Assembly (NCBI GenBank): GCA_029939965.1
Contig: JAOZRY010000048.1
Coordinates: 5,998 to 12,929, forward strand
Reading direction: 5' to 3'
Length of the DNA: 6,932 nucleotides
Origin: Bacteroidales bacterium
GTDB lineage: Bacteria > Bacteroidota > Bacteroidia > Bacteroidales > 4484-276
The notes below the pieces were generated by a model. That model saw only the letters and a list, made by a program, of their open reading frames with translations, was not told the DNA's origin and made no database searches. Below, piece after piece: positions 6,932 through 6,932 of the stretch. Position 1 is the stretch's first letter; each line of letters begins with the position of its first letter. A program made the position numbers and the translations under genes.

Positions 6932-6932
6932 A

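Noticed and set aside
1..6932. A defence system, mobile element, CRISPR array, secretion cluster or other novel multi-gene system.
   Set aside because: No transposase, integrase, nuclease, repeat array, terminal inverted repeat or toxin-antitoxin pattern could be found; the genes look like normal chromosomal content.

Overview
The window looks like ordinary chromosomal DNA from a member of the Bacteroidota. The evidence is an AT-rich sequence, a perfect Bacteroidota-type -7 promoter element (TAnnTTTG) upstream of the first gene, a lipoprotein whose Cys is followed by K/Q/D/D residues, an outer-membrane protein resembling the Bacteroidota family DUF5723, and a large soluble hybrid histidine kinase. 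The genus cannot be fixed from this sequence. A marine or environmental Bacteroidales/Marinilabiliales-like lineage is only a guess.

Every supported gene lies on the minus strand, so the reading order runs from high to low coordinates. First comes a large putative surface lipoprotein (5209-6888), followed after 12 nt by a DUF5723-like outer-membrane protein (3796-5196). The lipoprotein stop codon is embedded in a canonical Shine-Dalgarno sequence for the second gene. After 111 nt comes a 98-residue GYD-domain protein (3388-3684), which ends at a perfect 13-bp stem-loop terminator (3333-3364). A leader of about 250 nt precedes a hybrid histidine kinase of 950 residues (REC-PAS-PAS-GAF-HisKA-HATPase-REC, 228-3080). 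Last, 84 nt further on, is the N-terminal part of a MIF/tautomerase-superfamily protein cut by the window edge (1-143).

The lipoprotein and DUF5723-like genes are almost certainly one operon and probably act together at the outer membrane; this is inferred from gene arrangement. The GYD gene may be the last cistron of that transcript or have its own promoter. The kinase is a separate unit because a strong terminator precedes it. No response regulator, HPt protein or DNA-binding partner is visible here, so its target is unknown.

I found no mobile element, CRISPR array, RNA gene, phage gene or defence system, and nothing that amounts to a new system. The items most worth a second look are the lipoprotein/outer-membrane protein pair, its stop/Shine-Dalgarno overlap, and the first receiver domain of the kinase, which lacks the conserved lysine.
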